Shown: positions 48,033-57,416 of the stretch, one piece after another | Layout: the number at the start of each line of letters is the position of its first letter | How positions within the stretch are numbered: position 1 is the first letter of the stretch | NCBI RefSeq assembly: GCF_004216555.1 | Contig: NZ_SGWQ01000014.1 | Span: 1 to 64,000, forward strand | Length of the DNA stretch: 64,000 bases | Reading direction: 5' to 3' | Source of the DNA: Herbihabitans rhizosphaerae | GTDB taxonomy: Bacteria; Actinomycetota; Actinomycetes; Mycobacteriales; Pseudonocardiaceae | Position numbers and translations under genes: made by a program | The notes under the pieces: generated by a model | The model's database searches: none | Told to the model about the DNA's origin: nothing | Seen by the model: only the letters and a program-made list of their open reading frames with translations

Positions 48033-48986
48033 CTAGCGCGTCTTGTTCTTGATCGCCGCGCGCATCACATCCAGCCCGACCAGGTTGAACGGCCGGCCGA
48101 GCGAGCGCATCAGCGAGTTCTCGGTCGGCCGGTACACGCCGTGCTTGTGGTAGTAGGCGCCCTCGTAGGTTCCGATCTTCCCGCCGTCCGGGGAGTCCTT
48201 GCCGAGGTAGGTGTGCCACTTGGCCTCGCGGTCGGCCATCGTGTCGGCGTCGTAGGTGGACACGTTGACCTCGCGCGGCTCCGGGCCGTCGTAGGTGTCG
48301 TTCGGGTAGTCGTACTCGTCGGCCAGGTCGCCGACCGAGTGGCCGAGCTCGTGCGGCACGATCTGGCCGGCCTGCTCGTTCCCGCCGGACGAGGTGGCGA
48401 CCGTGCCGCCCGCGCCGCCGTACTTCGTGCTGTTGCCGAGGGCGACGACCTGGTCGACGTCGCGCGCGAGGTCGGCGAACTGCTGGGCCTTCGTCTCGTT
48501 GACGCACAACAGCCGTTCCGTGCCGCCGCACCAGAACCCCATGTCCAGTGCGGTGTCCTTGTCCACACCCTGCTGCGGATCGTTGTCCACGCCGGACTGC
48601 TTGGAGGTGACGTTGACCTGCCACACGTTGAACAGGTCCTTCAGCTCGCGGAACGGCTCGACCTGGATCAGCTCGTTCCACCGGTTGACCACGTGCTCGT
48701 GGTAGGTCGCGATCTGGTCGGCGGTGTATCCGTCGCCGACGAACACCAGATCGAATCGCTCGTCGGACGGGCCGGTCTCTTGGATGGGGATCACCTCGGC
48801 GACCACCGAGGCCGGGGGAGCCGCGGGTTGGTCGACAACGGGGACCGTGACTCGGCTGATGGATCCGTCCGGTGCGAACACCTCGCGGACCTGGGTCGGC
48901 TGTTCGGCGGTGGCCGGCATCGGGGCGACGAACAGGGCGAACAGGGCGGTAGCGGCGACTGTCGGGGCTAATAACCGTCTGAACAT
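48033..48986 (-). CDS. Secreted M64-family zinc peptidase
   Basis: A 317-aa exported protease. Signal FRRLLAPTVAATALFALFVAPMPATA (residues 2-27). DLVFVGDGYTADQIATYHEHV starts the M64 domain. HELGHSVGDLADEYDY is the HExxH-type zinc site with the distal ligand. FWCGGTERLLCVNE contains paired cysteines. M64 includes an IgA peptidase, but substrate is unknown here. GGAGGG precedes ATG. Confidence 0.88.
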   Translation of the reverse strand: MFRRLLAPTVAATALFALFVAPMPATAEQPTQVREVFAPDGSISRVTVPVVDQPAAPPASVVAEVIPIQETGPSDERFDLVFVGDGYTADQIATYHEHVVNRWNELIQVEPFRELKDLFNVWQVNVTSKQSGVDNDPQQGVDKDTALDMGFWCGGTERLLCVNETKAQQFADLARDVDQVVALGNSTKYGGAGGTVATSSGGNEQAGQIVPHELGHSVGDLADEYDYPNDTYDGPEPREVNVSTYDADTMADREAKWHTYLGKDSPDGGKIGTYEGAYYHKHGVYRPTENSLMRSLGRPFNLVGLDVMRAAIKNKTR

Positions 48987-49079
48987 GAGACACCCTCCGG
49001 AATGGGGACCTGAATCGCATCGTGGCGGTGTGCTCGGCGTCCGGGTAGCGCCATAGGTCGGGTCTGCGAGGCTTGGCGA

Positions 49080-49859
49080 ATGACGATGCCTACCCCTGCT
49101 CCACGTCGTGTTCTGGTCACCGGCGCCTCCGGAGGGATCGGCCGCGCGGTGGCCGCCGCCTTCGCCGCCGCCGGCGACCGGGTCGCCGTGCACTATGTGT
49201 CCAAAAAGGACAGTGCGGAGGAGACGCTCGCCGCGCTGTCCGGCGACGGCCACGTGCTCGTGTCGGGCGACATCGGCGCCCCCGACGCGGTGGCGGGATT
49301 CGTGGCCGAGGCGGCCGCCGGGCTCGGTGGGATCGACGTACTGGTGAACAACGCGGCCGTCGGCACGACCGCGGACAACGCGCACCGGCTCGGCGAAGTG
49401 TCCTATGTGGACTGGCAAGCGGTGTGGCGGCGGATGGTGGACGTGAACCTGGTGGGCGCGGCGAACGTGATCCACCAGGTGGCGGCCGTGATGATCGAGC
49501 AGGGTGCCGGCGGGCGGATCGTGAACATCGGTTCACGCGGCGCGTTCCGCGGTGAGCCTGATCACCCGGCCTACGGCGCCACCAAGGCCGGCCTGCACGC
49601 GCTGAGCCAGTCGGCGGCGGTTTCCCTTGCGCCGCACGGGATCGCGGTCGCCGCGGTCGCGCCGGGCTTCGTGGCGACCGGTCGCACGGCGGGCCGGTTG
49701 GACGGCGAGGAGGGCGAGCGGCTGCGTGCGCAGAGCCCGTTCGGCCGGGTCGGCACGGCCGAGGAGATCGCCGCGGCGGTGCGCTACCTCGCCTCCGACG
49801 AGGCGACCTGGGCGGCCGGTACGGTGCTCGACCTCAACGGTGCCTCCCACCTGCGGTGA
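49080..49859 (+). CDS. Short-chain dehydrogenase/reductase (3-oxoacyl-ACP reductase-like)
   Basis: A 259-aa Rossmann-fold oxidoreductase. Cofactor motif VLVTGASGGIGRAV at residues 11-24, VLVNNAAVG near 88, active-site Ser in IVNIGSRGAF and YGATKAGLHALSQ giving Y-x3-K. C-terminal ATWAAGTVLDLNG is typical of FabG-like SDRs. Preceding 90 bp separate it from the divergent M64 peptidase gene. Substrate unknown. Confidence 0.9.
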   Translation: MTMPTPAPRRVLVTGASGGIGRAVAAAFAAAGDRVAVHYVSKKDSAEETLAALSGDGHVLVSGDIGAPDAVAGFVAEAAAGLGGIDVLVNNAAVGTTADNAHRLGEVSYVDWQAVWRRMVDVNLVGAANVIHQVAAVMIEQGAGGRIVNIGSRGAFRGEPDHPAYGATKAGLHALSQSAAVSLAPHGIAVAAVAPGFVATGRTAGRLDGEEGERLRAQSPFGRVGTAEEIAAAVRYLASDEATWAAGTVLDLNGASHLR

Positions 49860-49968
49860 CGGCGTGATCACAGGAAACGTGTAGGGATTCTCACGTTTGT
49901 GGCGCGCGGCTGATTCGCGGAGCTAGGTTCACTCCGTTTTGCCTTTCAAGTCACATAGGAGTGACCGA

Positions 49969-50310
49969 ATGAACGCTCGAAGGTCCTTGGCAGCACTGGG
50001 AATTCTCGCCGCCGCGACGCTGGCCCCCTCGGTCGCCGCCGCGCCGGCGCAGGCCGCCGTCTCGCCGGCCGCCGGTGCGCAGGCCCTGGCGTGCGACAAG
50101 AACATGCACGCCAAGGAGACCGTGATCATCCGCAACCGGGCGAGCGCCTCCGGTGCCGCGGTCGGCCAGCTCAACAAGGGCCAGGACGCGTGCGTGTCCA
50201 GCATCGTGCGCGGTAGCTGGTACAACGCGTGCGGCACTGCCGACTTCGAGTGGGCCAAGATCGGCACCGGCCGGTACGTCGCGGCCAGCTGCATGGTGCG
50301 CAACGGCTGA
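49969..50310 (+). CDS. Small secreted SH3-like domain protein
   Basis: A 113-aa exported protein. Signal NARRSLAALGILAAATLAPSVAAAPAQA (residues 2-29). The mature part (KNMHAKETVIIRNRASASGAAVGQLNKG) resembles a bacterial SH3 domain. It has cysteines in ALACDK, DACVSS, YNACGT and SCMVRN that could form two disulfides. AGGAG lies 7 nt before ATG. Probable cell-wall association; function unknown. Confidence 0.8.
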   Translation: MNARRSLAALGILAAATLAPSVAAAPAQAAVSPAAGAQALACDKNMHAKETVIIRNRASASGAAVGQLNKGQDACVSSIVRGSWYNACGTADFEWAKIGTGRYVAASCMVRNG

Positions 50311-50314
50311 CAAG

Positions 50315-50402
50315 TCGCGAGTCCCGCGCCCTGCACCGGTGAGTCCCGCGCTCCGCATGGTGCAGGGCGCGGGACTCACCGTGCTCCAGCGCGGGACTCG
50401 CG
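50315..50402. repeat. GCGGGACTCGCG repeat, copy C
   Basis: TCGCGAGTCCCGCG at the left pairs with CGCGGGACTCGCG at the right; a second inverted pair (GCGCCCTGCAC/GTGCAGGGCGC) nests inside. It fills the gap between the convergent SH3 and FdhF/YdeP genes. Confidence 0.75.
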
Positions 50403-50416
50403 CAAACGGGTGACGG

Positions 50417-52720
50417 TCAGCCAGCGGGCTCCAGTCGCACGACGATCGATTTCGAGGTGGGCGTGCCGGACTTGTCGGCCGTGGAGTCCAGTGGCACCAA
50501 CGAGTTCGCCTCGGGAAAGTACGCGGCGGCGCACCCGCGCGCGGTGGAGTAGGAGACCACCCGGAACTTGTCGGCCCGTCGCTCGGTCACACCGTCCACA
50601 GTGGACCATTCGCTGACCAGATCCACGAGTTGCCCGTCGGACAGGCCACGCTCGGCGATGTCGTCCGGGTGCACGAACACCACGCGCCGGCCGTCTGAGA
50701 CGCCCCGGTAGCGGTCGTCCAGCCCGTAGATCGTGGTGTTGTACTGGTCGTGGCTGCGCAGCGTCTGTAGCAGCAGCCGACCCTCGGGCACCCGAGGATA
50801 GTCCAGCTCGGTGATCGCGAAGGTGGCCTTGCCCGACGCCGTTCCGGTGAACTCGCGGCGGTCGCGCGGCGGGTGCGGCAGCACGAACCCGTCCGGCTCG
50901 CGCACCCTCGCGTTGTAGTCGTCGCAGCCGGGGATCACCCGCGCGATACGCTCCCGTATGGTGTCATAGTTCGTCCGGAAAGCCTGCCACGGCACCGGAT
51001 GCGCCTCGCCGAGCAGTGCCGTGCCGAGCCGGCACAGAATGTCCACTTCGGACAGAAGGTGCTCGCTCGCCGGTGCCAGCCGCCCGCGCGAGCGGTGCAC
51101 CACCGACATCGAGTCCTCCACCGTCACGAACTGCTCGCCGGCGGGCTGCTCGTCGCGCTCGGTGCGGCCGAGTGTGGGCAGGATCAGCGCGGTGCGGCCG
51201 GGCACGACGTGCGAACGGTTCAGCTTGGTGGACACCTGCACGGTCAGCGCGCACGAGCGCAGCGCCCGCTCGGTCAGCTCGGTGTCCGGTGTGGCCGCGA
51301 CGAAGTTGCCGCCCACGGCGAAGAACACCTTCCCCGCACCGTCGCGCATCGCCCTGATCGCGGCCACTGTGTCGTGCCCCGGCTCGCGCGGCACGCTGAT
51401 CCCGAACTCACTGTCCAATGTGGACAGGAAAGACTCCGGCATCTTCTCGTAGATCCCCATCGTGCGGTCGCCCTGCACGTTGGAGTGGCCGCGCACCGGG
51501 CACAGGCCCGCACCCGGCTTGCCGATCATCCCGCGTAGCAGCCACACGTTGGCGATCTCGGCGATCGTGGCCACCGCGTGCTTGTGCTGCGTCAAACCCA
51601 TGGCCCAGCAGGCGATCGCGGCCTTCGACTCGGCGATCATGCGTGCCACGCGCACGATCTGCTCGCGGTCGAGCCCGGTCGCGGCGTCCACCGCGTCCCA
51701 GTCCAGATCGTCCACAGTGGACTCGTACGCGGCGAAACCCGTTGCGCCGTCCACCAGCTCGCGGTCGACCACCGTGCCGGGCGCCGCCTTCTCCCAGGCC
51801 AGCAGCAGGTGCCCGATCGCCCGGAAGAAGGCCTGGTCGCCGCCCAGCCGGATCTGGCAGAACTCGTCGGCGAGCGCCGTGCCCTTGCCGAGGACGCCGC
51901 GCACCTTCTGCGGGTTCTTGAACCGCAGCAGCCCCGCCTCCGGCAGCGGGTTCACCGCGACGATCTTCGCGCCGGCGGCCTTGGCCTTCTCCAGCGCGGT
52001 GAGCATTCTCGGGTGGTTGGTGCCCGGGTTCTGCCCGACGACCAGAATCAGGTCCGCCAGCTCGAAGTCGGCAAGGCTGACCGAGCCCTTGCCGATGCCG
52101 ATCGTCTCCACCAGCGCGGCGCCGGAGGACTCGTGGCACATGTTCGAGCAGTCCGGCAGGTTGTTGGTGCCGAACGAGCGGACGAGCAGCTGGTACACGA
52201 ACGCGGCCTCGTTGCTGGTGCGGCCGGAGGTGTAGAAGATCGCCTCGTTCGGGCTCGCCAGCCCGCGCAGCTCGTCGGCGACCAGGGTGAACGCGTCGTC
52301 CCAGTCGATCGGCTCGTAGTGCGTGCCGCCGTCGCGCAGCACCATCGGGTGGGTGAGCCGGCCCTGCTGGCCGAGCCAGTAGTCGGTCTTGCCGGCGAGT
52401 TCGGTGATCGAGTGCTCGGCGAAGAACTCGGGTGTGACCCGCCGGCGAGTGGCCTCCTCGGCGACCGCCTTCGCGCCGTTCTCGCAGAACTCGACGTGCC
52501 CCCGATGCCCCCGAGGCTCGGGCCACGCGCAGCCGGGACAGTCGAACCCGTCGCGCTGGTTGAGCAGCCGCAGCGTGCGCACGGAGCGACCGACGCCCAT
52601 CTGCTCGGCCGAGCGGGCGAGCGACACCGCCACGCCGGGGATGCCCGCCGCCCACTTCTTCGGCCGTTCGACGTCCAGCTCCGACTCGTCGATGTCGCGC
52701 TCAGGAGGCTTGCGGCTCAT
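50417..52720 (-). CDS. FdhF/YdeP family molybdopterin oxidoreductase
   Basis: A 767-aa molybdo-enzyme. FDCPGCAWPEPRG near residue 55 replaces the usual N-terminal Fe-S motif. GKTDYWLGQQGRLTHPMVLRDGGTHYEPI, FYTSGRTSNEAAFVYQLL and LTQHKHAVATIAEIANVWLLRGMIGKPGAGLCPVRGHSNVQGDR are conserved cofactor segments. The C-terminal domain (HPDDIAERGLSDGQLVDLVSE) closes the fold. YdeP relatives act in acid resistance or formate-like oxidation; substrate unknown. ATG with TAGTAT about 6 nt upstream suggests a leaderless transcript. Confidence 0.9.
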   Translation of the reverse strand: MSRKPPERDIDESELDVERPKKWAAGIPGVAVSLARSAEQMGVGRSVRTLRLLNQRDGFDCPGCAWPEPRGHRGHVEFCENGAKAVAEEATRRRVTPEFFAEHSITELAGKTDYWLGQQGRLTHPMVLRDGGTHYEPIDWDDAFTLVADELRGLASPNEAIFYTSGRTSNEAAFVYQLLVRSFGTNNLPDCSNMCHESSGAALVETIGIGKGSVSLADFELADLILVVGQNPGTNHPRMLTALEKAKAAGAKIVAVNPLPEAGLLRFKNPQKVRGVLGKGTALADEFCQIRLGGDQAFFRAIGHLLLAWEKAAPGTVVDRELVDGATGFAAYESTVDDLDWDAVDAATGLDREQIVRVARMIAESKAAIACWAMGLTQHKHAVATIAEIANVWLLRGMIGKPGAGLCPVRGHSNVQGDRTMGIYEKMPESFLSTLDSEFGISVPREPGHDTVAAIRAMRDGAGKVFFAVGGNFVAATPDTELTERALRSCALTVQVSTKLNRSHVVPGRTALILPTLGRTERDEQPAGEQFVTVEDSMSVVHRSRGRLAPASEHLLSEVDILCRLGTALLGEAHPVPWQAFRTNYDTIRERIARVIPGCDDYNARVREPDGFVLPHPPRDRREFTGTASGKATFAITELDYPRVPEGRLLLQTLRSHDQYNTTIYGLDDRYRGVSDGRRVVFVHPDDIAERGLSDGQLVDLVSEWSTVDGVTERRADKFRVVSYSTARGCAAAYFPEANSLVPLDSTADKSGTPTSKSIVVRLEPAG

Positions 52721-52758
52721 CCCTCCATACTAGGAACCCCGCACCGGGAACGCCGTGC

Positions 52759-53655
52759 TCATCCCGGGCAGGTCGACTCGCTGGGCAGTGGTGCTGCGGG
52801 GTCGTAGAACTTCCTCGGATCGTCCTTCGTGCCGCCCGGCGTCTGCTCGCTGTGCGCCGGCGCCAACTCGCCACGCTTCAACGCGCCGCACGCCATCGAG
52901 TAGTGGTAGCTGCTGATCTCGCCGAACGCGAGACCGCGTGAACCGACCGTCCACTGATCGCCCACGTACAACGGGTAGGCCGCCTGGAACCGGTCCACCG
53001 ACACGATGTCGTGCACGTCGGCCAGCTTCTTCGGCGCGTCGGCGTGGAACGCGTAGGCGAACAGGTAGTCGGTGTGCACGATCAGCTCGCCGTCCGGCCC
53101 CGGAGCCGCCCACATCCGCCCGCTGACCTTCGGCGCGACCGGCAGCAGCCGGAACCCCGGCGCGATCCTGGTGACCTGCGCGTACGCCGTCCCGGGCTTC
53201 TCCCGCACGAGTTTCAGCAGGTGAGCGCGCTCGTCCGGGGAGATCAGCGCGAGCACCGGCGCCAGGTCGTGCCGCTCGATCACCGCGCGGTCGAGCCTGG
53301 TCGCGATCAGCAGCGTGCGCACCCGGGCGTAGGCGTCGGCGACCTGTGCCGCGGTGTGCTTGCCGATCGGTGCGGCCGGCGGCGCGACGATGCCCGCGTC
53401 GCCGTTGGCCCAACCGGCGGCGTGCGTCCCGGTGAACGGCGCGGCGAGGTCGACCACCGCGTCCGGCACCATCGCCCCTGGCGTCGTGGTCGGACCCGAG
53501 GAGACCACCGGTGCCGCGTCTCTGGTGACCGCCTCGCGAAGATCGTCTCTGGCGAAGTAGGCCAGCGTGCCGAGGATGACGATCAGCAGGAGCGGCGAGA
53601 CGAGCTTGCCGAGCACCTTGTTGCGGCGCTCGCGCCCGGACGGGTGATCACTCAC
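52759..53655 (-). CDS. Hypothetical membrane-anchored protein
   Basis: A 298-aa protein. After a basic N-terminus (RERRNKVLGK) a single span VSPLLLIVILGTLAYF (about 18-35) anchors a long extracytoplasmic domain with DAYARVRTLLIATRLDRAVIERHDLAPVLALISPDERAHLLK. VGDQWTVGSRGLAFGEISSYHYSMACGALK follows, with cysteines at the C-terminal end. No catalytic motif seen. Start GTG 53655; an in-frame ATG at 53692 would add 12 residues. Divergent from valS. Confidence 0.75.
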   Translation of the reverse strand: MSDHPSGRERRNKVLGKLVSPLLLIVILGTLAYFARDDLREAVTRDAAPVVSSGPTTTPGAMVPDAVVDLAAPFTGTHAAGWANGDAGIVAPPAAPIGKHTAAQVADAYARVRTLLIATRLDRAVIERHDLAPVLALISPDERAHLLKLVREKPGTAYAQVTRIAPGFRLLPVAPKVSGRMWAAPGPDGELIVHTDYLFAYAFHADAPKKLADVHDIVSVDRFQAAYPLYVGDQWTVGSRGLAFGEISSYHYSMACGALKRGELAPAHSEQTPGGTKDDPRKFYDPAAPLPSESTCPG

Positions 53656-53727
53656 GGCACTGACACGTCGCAGGGTGGCGGATGGTTGCATCGGGTAATG
53701 CGGATGAGCGGGCGCGGGCACAGTTCG

Positions 53728-53733
53728 TAAACT
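53728..53733 (+). promoter_or_regulatory. -10 element of a leaderless valS transcript
   Basis: TAAACT lies 6 nt before the valS ATG at 53740. There is no Shine-Dalgarno between, consistent with leaderless initiation common in actinobacteria. Confidence 0.55.
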
Positions 53734-53739
53734 CTGTGC

Positions 53740-56379
53740 ATGACCGACGACACCGCACCGCGTACTGATCTGCCGACCGCCTTCGATCCGGCGGCCACCG
53801 AGGCGGAGCTGTACCAGCGGTGGGTAGACGCCGGTTACTTCGCGGCCGATCCGCACAGCGACAAGCCGCCGTACACGATCGTGATCCCGCCGCCCAACGT
53901 CACCGGGTCCCTCCACATGGGACACGCGCTCGACCACACGCTGATGGACGCGCTCACCCGGCGCCGCCGCATGCAGGGTTACGAGGCGCTGTGGCTGCCC
54001 GGCATGGATCACGCGGGCATCGCCACGCAGAACGTGGTCGAGCGGGAGCTGGCCAAGGACGGCAAGTCCCGCCACGACCTCGGGCGCGAGGCGTTCGTCG
54101 AGCGCGTGTGGGAGTGGAAGGAGTCCTCCGGCGGGCAGATCCTGCAGCAGATGCGCCGCCTCGGCGACGGCGTGGACTGGGACCGCGAGCGGTTCACCAT
54201 GGACGACGGGTTGTCCCGCGCGGTCCAGACGATCTTCAAGCGGCTGTTCGAGGACGGGCTGATCTACCAGGCCGAGCGCATCATCAACTGGTGCGTGCGG
54301 TGCCACACGGCGCTGTCCGACATCGAGGTCGAGCACTCCGACGACGACGGCGAGCTGGTCTCGATCCGTTACGGCACAGAGGATGACGGCATCGTCGTGG
54401 CCACCACGCGGGCCGAGACGATGCTCGGTGACACGGCCGTCGCCGTGCATCCGGACGACGAGCGGTACAAGCACCTGATCGGCACCGAGGTGGAGCTGCC
54501 GCTGACCGGCCGCAGGATTCCGATCGTCGCCGACGAGCACGTCGACCCGGAGTTCGGCTCCGGCGCGGTGAAGGTGACCCCGGCGCACGACCCGAACGAC
54601 TTCGAGATCGGCCGCCGGCACGAGCTGCCGATGCTGACGATCATGGACGAGCGCGGCGCGATCACCGCGCACGGCCCGTTCCAGGGGTTGGACCGGTTCG
54701 AGGCGCGGCCCGCCGTGGTCGCCGCCCTGCGCGCGGACGGCCGGATCGTCGCGGAGAAGCGGCCCTACGTGCACGCGGTCGGGCACTGCTCGCGGTGCGA
54801 CACGGTGGTCGAGCCGCGCCTGTCAGTGCAGTGGTTCGTCAAGGTCGAGCCGCTGGCCAAGGCCGCGGGTGACGCGGTCCGCGACGGCCGCACCACGATC
54901 GAGCCGCCGGAGTTGGCCAAGCGCTACTTCGACTGGGTGGACAACATGCACGACTGGTGCATCTCGCGCCAGTTGTGGTGGGGCCACCGGATCCCGGTCT
55001 GGTACGGGCCGAACGACAAGGTGGTGTGCGTCGGGCCGGACGAGGAGCCGCCGTCGGGTGACGAGTGGCACCAGGACCCGGACGTGCTGGACACCTGGTT
55101 CTCCTCGGCGCTGTGGCCGATCTCCACGCTCGGCTGGCCCGACGAGACGCCTGACCTCGCGAAGTTCTATCCGACCAGCGTGCTGGTCACCGGCTACGAC
55201 ATTCTCTTCTTCTGGGTCGTCCGGATGATGATGTTCGACCTGTACGCGATGGCAGATCGTGGGCCCAGCCGTGCTGTGCCATTTCATACGGTCGCGCTGC
55301 ACGGGCTGATCCGCGACGCGTCCGGCAAGAAGATGTCCAAGTCGCGCGGCAACGTGATCGACCCGCTGCGCTGGCTGGACACCTACGGCGCCGACGCCAC
55401 GCGGTACACGCTGGCCCGCGGCGCGAACCCGGGCAGCGACATGGCGCTGGCCGAGGACTGGGTGGCCGGATCGCGCAACTTCGTCACGAAGTTGTTCAAC
55501 GCCAGCAGGTTCGCGCTGATGAACGGTGCCACGGTGGCCGGTGAGCTGCCCGCGCGCGATCAGCTCACCGACGCCGACCGCTGGATCCTGGACGGCGTCG
55601 ACGCGCTGGTGTCCGAAGTGGACGGTCACTTCGAGGCGTTCGAGTTCGCCAAGCTGTGCGACGGGCTCTACCACTACACCTGGGGCGAGTTCTGCGACTG
55701 GTACCTCGAGCTGGCGAAGGTGCAGATCGCCGAGGGCGGCGCGCGCGCCGAATCGACGCGGCTGGTGCTCGGGCACGTGCTGGACACGGTGCTGCGGCTG
55801 CTGCACCCGATCGTGCCGTTCGTGACCGAGTCGCTCTGGACCGCGCTCACCGGCGGCGAGTCGCTGGTGATCGCGGCGTGGCCGAAGTCGCTGGGTGCCG
55901 AGCGCGATACCGTTGCCGCGCAACGGATCCACGGCGTGCAGAAGCTGGTCACCGAGATCCGGCGGTTCCGGTCCGAGCAGGGGCTCAAGCCCGGCCAGCG
56001 GGTGGCCGCCCGACTGTCCGGTGTGGACGATGCCGGGCTCGGTGACCACGTGACGGCGGTGCGCACGCTGGCCCGGCTGGACGAGCCGGCCGACGGCTTC
56101 ACGCCGAGCGCCTCGATCGAGGTGGGCATCGGCGCGGCGGTGGTCGTGGAGCTGGACCTGTCCGGCGCGATCGACTTCGCCGCCGAACGCAAGCGGCTGG
56201 AGAAGGATCTGGCCGCGGCGCGCAAGGAGCTGTCGCAGAACGAGGGGAAGCTGGCCAACCCGAAGTTCACCGACAAAGCCCCGGCCGACGTGGTGGCCAA
56301 GGTGGCGGCTCGCCGGGACGCGGCGATCGCCGACATCGAGCGGATCACCGGCCGGCTGGACGCCCTGCCACCTGCCTAG
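53740..56379 (+). CDS. valS: Valyl-tRNA synthetase
   Basis: An 879-aa class I synthetase charging tRNA-Val. [18 protein letters not shown] near residue 48-65 contains the HIGH motif. KKMSKSRGN near 530 is the KMSKS loop. The editing CP1 domain ([19 protein letters not shown]) and a C-terminal coiled coil ([20 protein letters not shown]) are present. Its TAG stop is the first three bases of the left inverted element. In mycobacteria folC follows valS directly; here about 7.5 kb intervenes. Confidence 0.97.
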   Translation: MTDDTAPRTDLPTAFDPAATEAELYQRWVDAGYFAADPHSDKPPYTIVIPPPNVTGSLHMGHALDHTLMDALTRRRRMQGYEALWLPGMDHAGIATQNVVERELAKDGKSRHDLGREAFVERVWEWKESSGGQILQQMRRLGDGVDWDRERFTMDDGLSRAVQTIFKRLFEDGLIYQAERIINWCVRCHTALSDIEVEHSDDDGELVSIRYGTEDDGIVVATTRAETMLGDTAVAVHPDDERYKHLIGTEVELPLTGRRIPIVADEHVDPEFGSGAVKVTPAHDPNDFEIGRRHELPMLTIMDERGAITAHGPFQGLDRFEARPAVVAALRADGRIVAEKRPYVHAVGHCSRCDTVVEPRLSVQWFVKVEPLAKAAGDAVRDGRTTIEPPELAKRYFDWVDNMHDWCISRQLWWGHRIPVWYGPNDKVVCVGPDEEPPSGDEWHQDPDVLDTWFSSALWPISTLGWPDETPDLAKFYPTSVLVTGYDILFFWVVRMMMFDLYAMADRGPSRAVPFHTVALHGLIRDASGKKMSKSRGNVIDPLRWLDTYGADATRYTLARGANPGSDMALAEDWVAGSRNFVTKLFNASRFALMNGATVAGELPARDQLTDADRWILDGVDALVSEVDGHFEAFEFAKLCDGLYHYTWGEFCDWYLELAKVQIAEGGARAESTRLVLGHVLDTVLRLLHPIVPFVTESLWTALTGGESLVIAAWPKSLGAERDTVAAQRIHGVQKLVTEIRRFRSEQGLKPGQRVAARLSGVDDAGLGDHVTAVRTLARLDEPADGFTPSASIEVGIGAAVVVELDLSGAIDFAAERKRLEKDLAAARKELSQNEGKLANPKFTDKAPADVVAKVAARRDAAIADIERITGRLDALPPA

Positions 56380-56493
56380 TACTACAGGGCCTTCGGCGTG
56401 TCGTGAGCCAGGCTAACGGGTCGAGCCCGCTGAACCTTTTAGCCGCGCTAACGGGTTCAGCGGGCTCGACCCGGTTGTAGCCCTGTAGTACCA
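56377..56493. repeat. Inverted element, left copy (~117 bp)
   Basis: Begins TAGTACTACAGGGC and ends GCCCTGTAGTACCA, so the ends are inverted repeats of each other. Inside, CGGGTCGAGCCCGCTGAACC pairs with GGTTCAGCGGGCTCGACCCG. The reverse complement of the copy at 58772-58889 matches it at about 113 of 118 positions (four substitutions and one indel). MITE- or terminator-like. It supplies the valS stop codon and the last codons of the regulator gene. Confidence 0.88.
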
Positions 56494-57203
56494 GCCGACG
56501 TCGTGGTCGTGCCGGCCAGGATCTGCTCGACCTTGCTGATCATGTCCTGGCTGAGTGCGGTGAGAAACCGCGCCGCTGTCTCCAGCCGGGCGCCGGTCGG
56601 TGTGTTGGGGTCGAAGATCCGCGTGCCGTCGCGGGCGGTGTCGGCGAGCATGGCGTTGGCCCGCGCGCTGGCTAGAAGCGACCGGTACCAGACGTCCTCG
56701 CCGATGGCGTAGTGCTCGCGTCGCCCGGGTGCTGAGGAGTGGCGCTGGAGGAGTGCTTGGCCTTCCAGATAGCTGACCGCCTTGGACACCGATGAGGGGC
56801 TGACGCGCAGCCGCCGCACCAGGTCCGCGGAGGTGAGGGTGCCGCTGTCGCTGAGGTAGAGGCAGCTGAGCACCCTCGCCATCATGCGCGGCATTCCGGT
56901 GCTGACCAGTATCGTGGCGAGCTGTTCGGCGAACTCCCGCACGGCCTCAGGGTCGCGGCCGTACGGGTCGGTGAGGATCGGTGCCGCCGGTACGGGCCGC
57001 GTGCTCCGGCGGGCGCGTTGCCGGGTCGCCCCGTGAGCCTGCTCGGCCCGGTACCCGCTGTGGCCGCCGTTGCGGTTCACCTCCCGGCTGATCGTGGAGG
57101 TGGGCCGGGCGAGCCTGCGGGCGATCTCGGCGTGCGACACCCCCTCGGCGAGTCCCGCGGCGATCTGCCGGCGGTCCTCGAGCGTGAGCCTTCCACCGGG
57201 CAT
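56457..57203 (-). CDS. Transcriptional regulator: IS30-type HTH fused to GbsR/MarR winged helix
   Basis: A 248-aa protein. N-terminal LTLEDRRQIAAGLAEGVSHAEIARRLARPTSTISREVNRNGG is the HTH_38 domain known from IS30 transposases. From about residue 90, FAEQLATILVSTGMPRMMARVLSCLYLS then LTSADLVRRLRVSPSSVSKAVSYLEGQALL is a GbsR/MarR winged helix. GGGAGGG precedes ATG. The last ~12 codons and the stop lie inside the left inverted element. Divergent from the amidohydrolase with operator-like repeats between them, so it probably controls both. Confidence 0.85.
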   Translation of the reverse strand: MPGGRLTLEDRRQIAAGLAEGVSHAEIARRLARPTSTISREVNRNGGHSGYRAEQAHGATRQRARRSTRPVPAAPILTDPYGRDPEAVREFAEQLATILVSTGMPRMMARVLSCLYLSDSGTLTSADLVRRLRVSPSSVSKAVSYLEGQALLQRHSSAPGRREHYAIGEDVWYRSLLASARANAMLADTARDGTRIFDPNTPTGARLETAARFLTALSQDMISKVEQILAGTTTTSAGTTGLQPGRAR

Positions 57204-57232
57204 CGCGGTCCCTCCCGTCGTTCGTGCGGAGT

Positions 57233-57373
57233 GTTGCATTCGTGCGCTGCTCATTGCAAGGACGACGGGGAAGGCGTTGCATTCGCGTGTAAGTCCATTG
57301 CAATGATTCGACGTAGATCTCTTGTATACAAGGAAATTCGACAGAGACTTCTTGACGAGTTGACGAATGCAAC
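57233..57373. promoter_or_regulatory. Repeated operator GTTGCATTCG and palindrome CTTGTATACAAG
   Basis: GTTGCATTCG occurs at 57233-57242 and 57276-57285, and its reverse complement CGAATGCAAC at 57364-57373. CTTGTATACAAG, a perfect 12-bp palindrome, is at 57321-57332. All lie in the AT-richer gap between the divergent regulator and amidohydrolase, the expected place for autoregulator sites. Confidence 0.6.
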
Positions 57374-57416
57374 GTAGCTTTCGGTGCATCGGAAACGGTC
57401 GACGTTGGGGGAGAGC

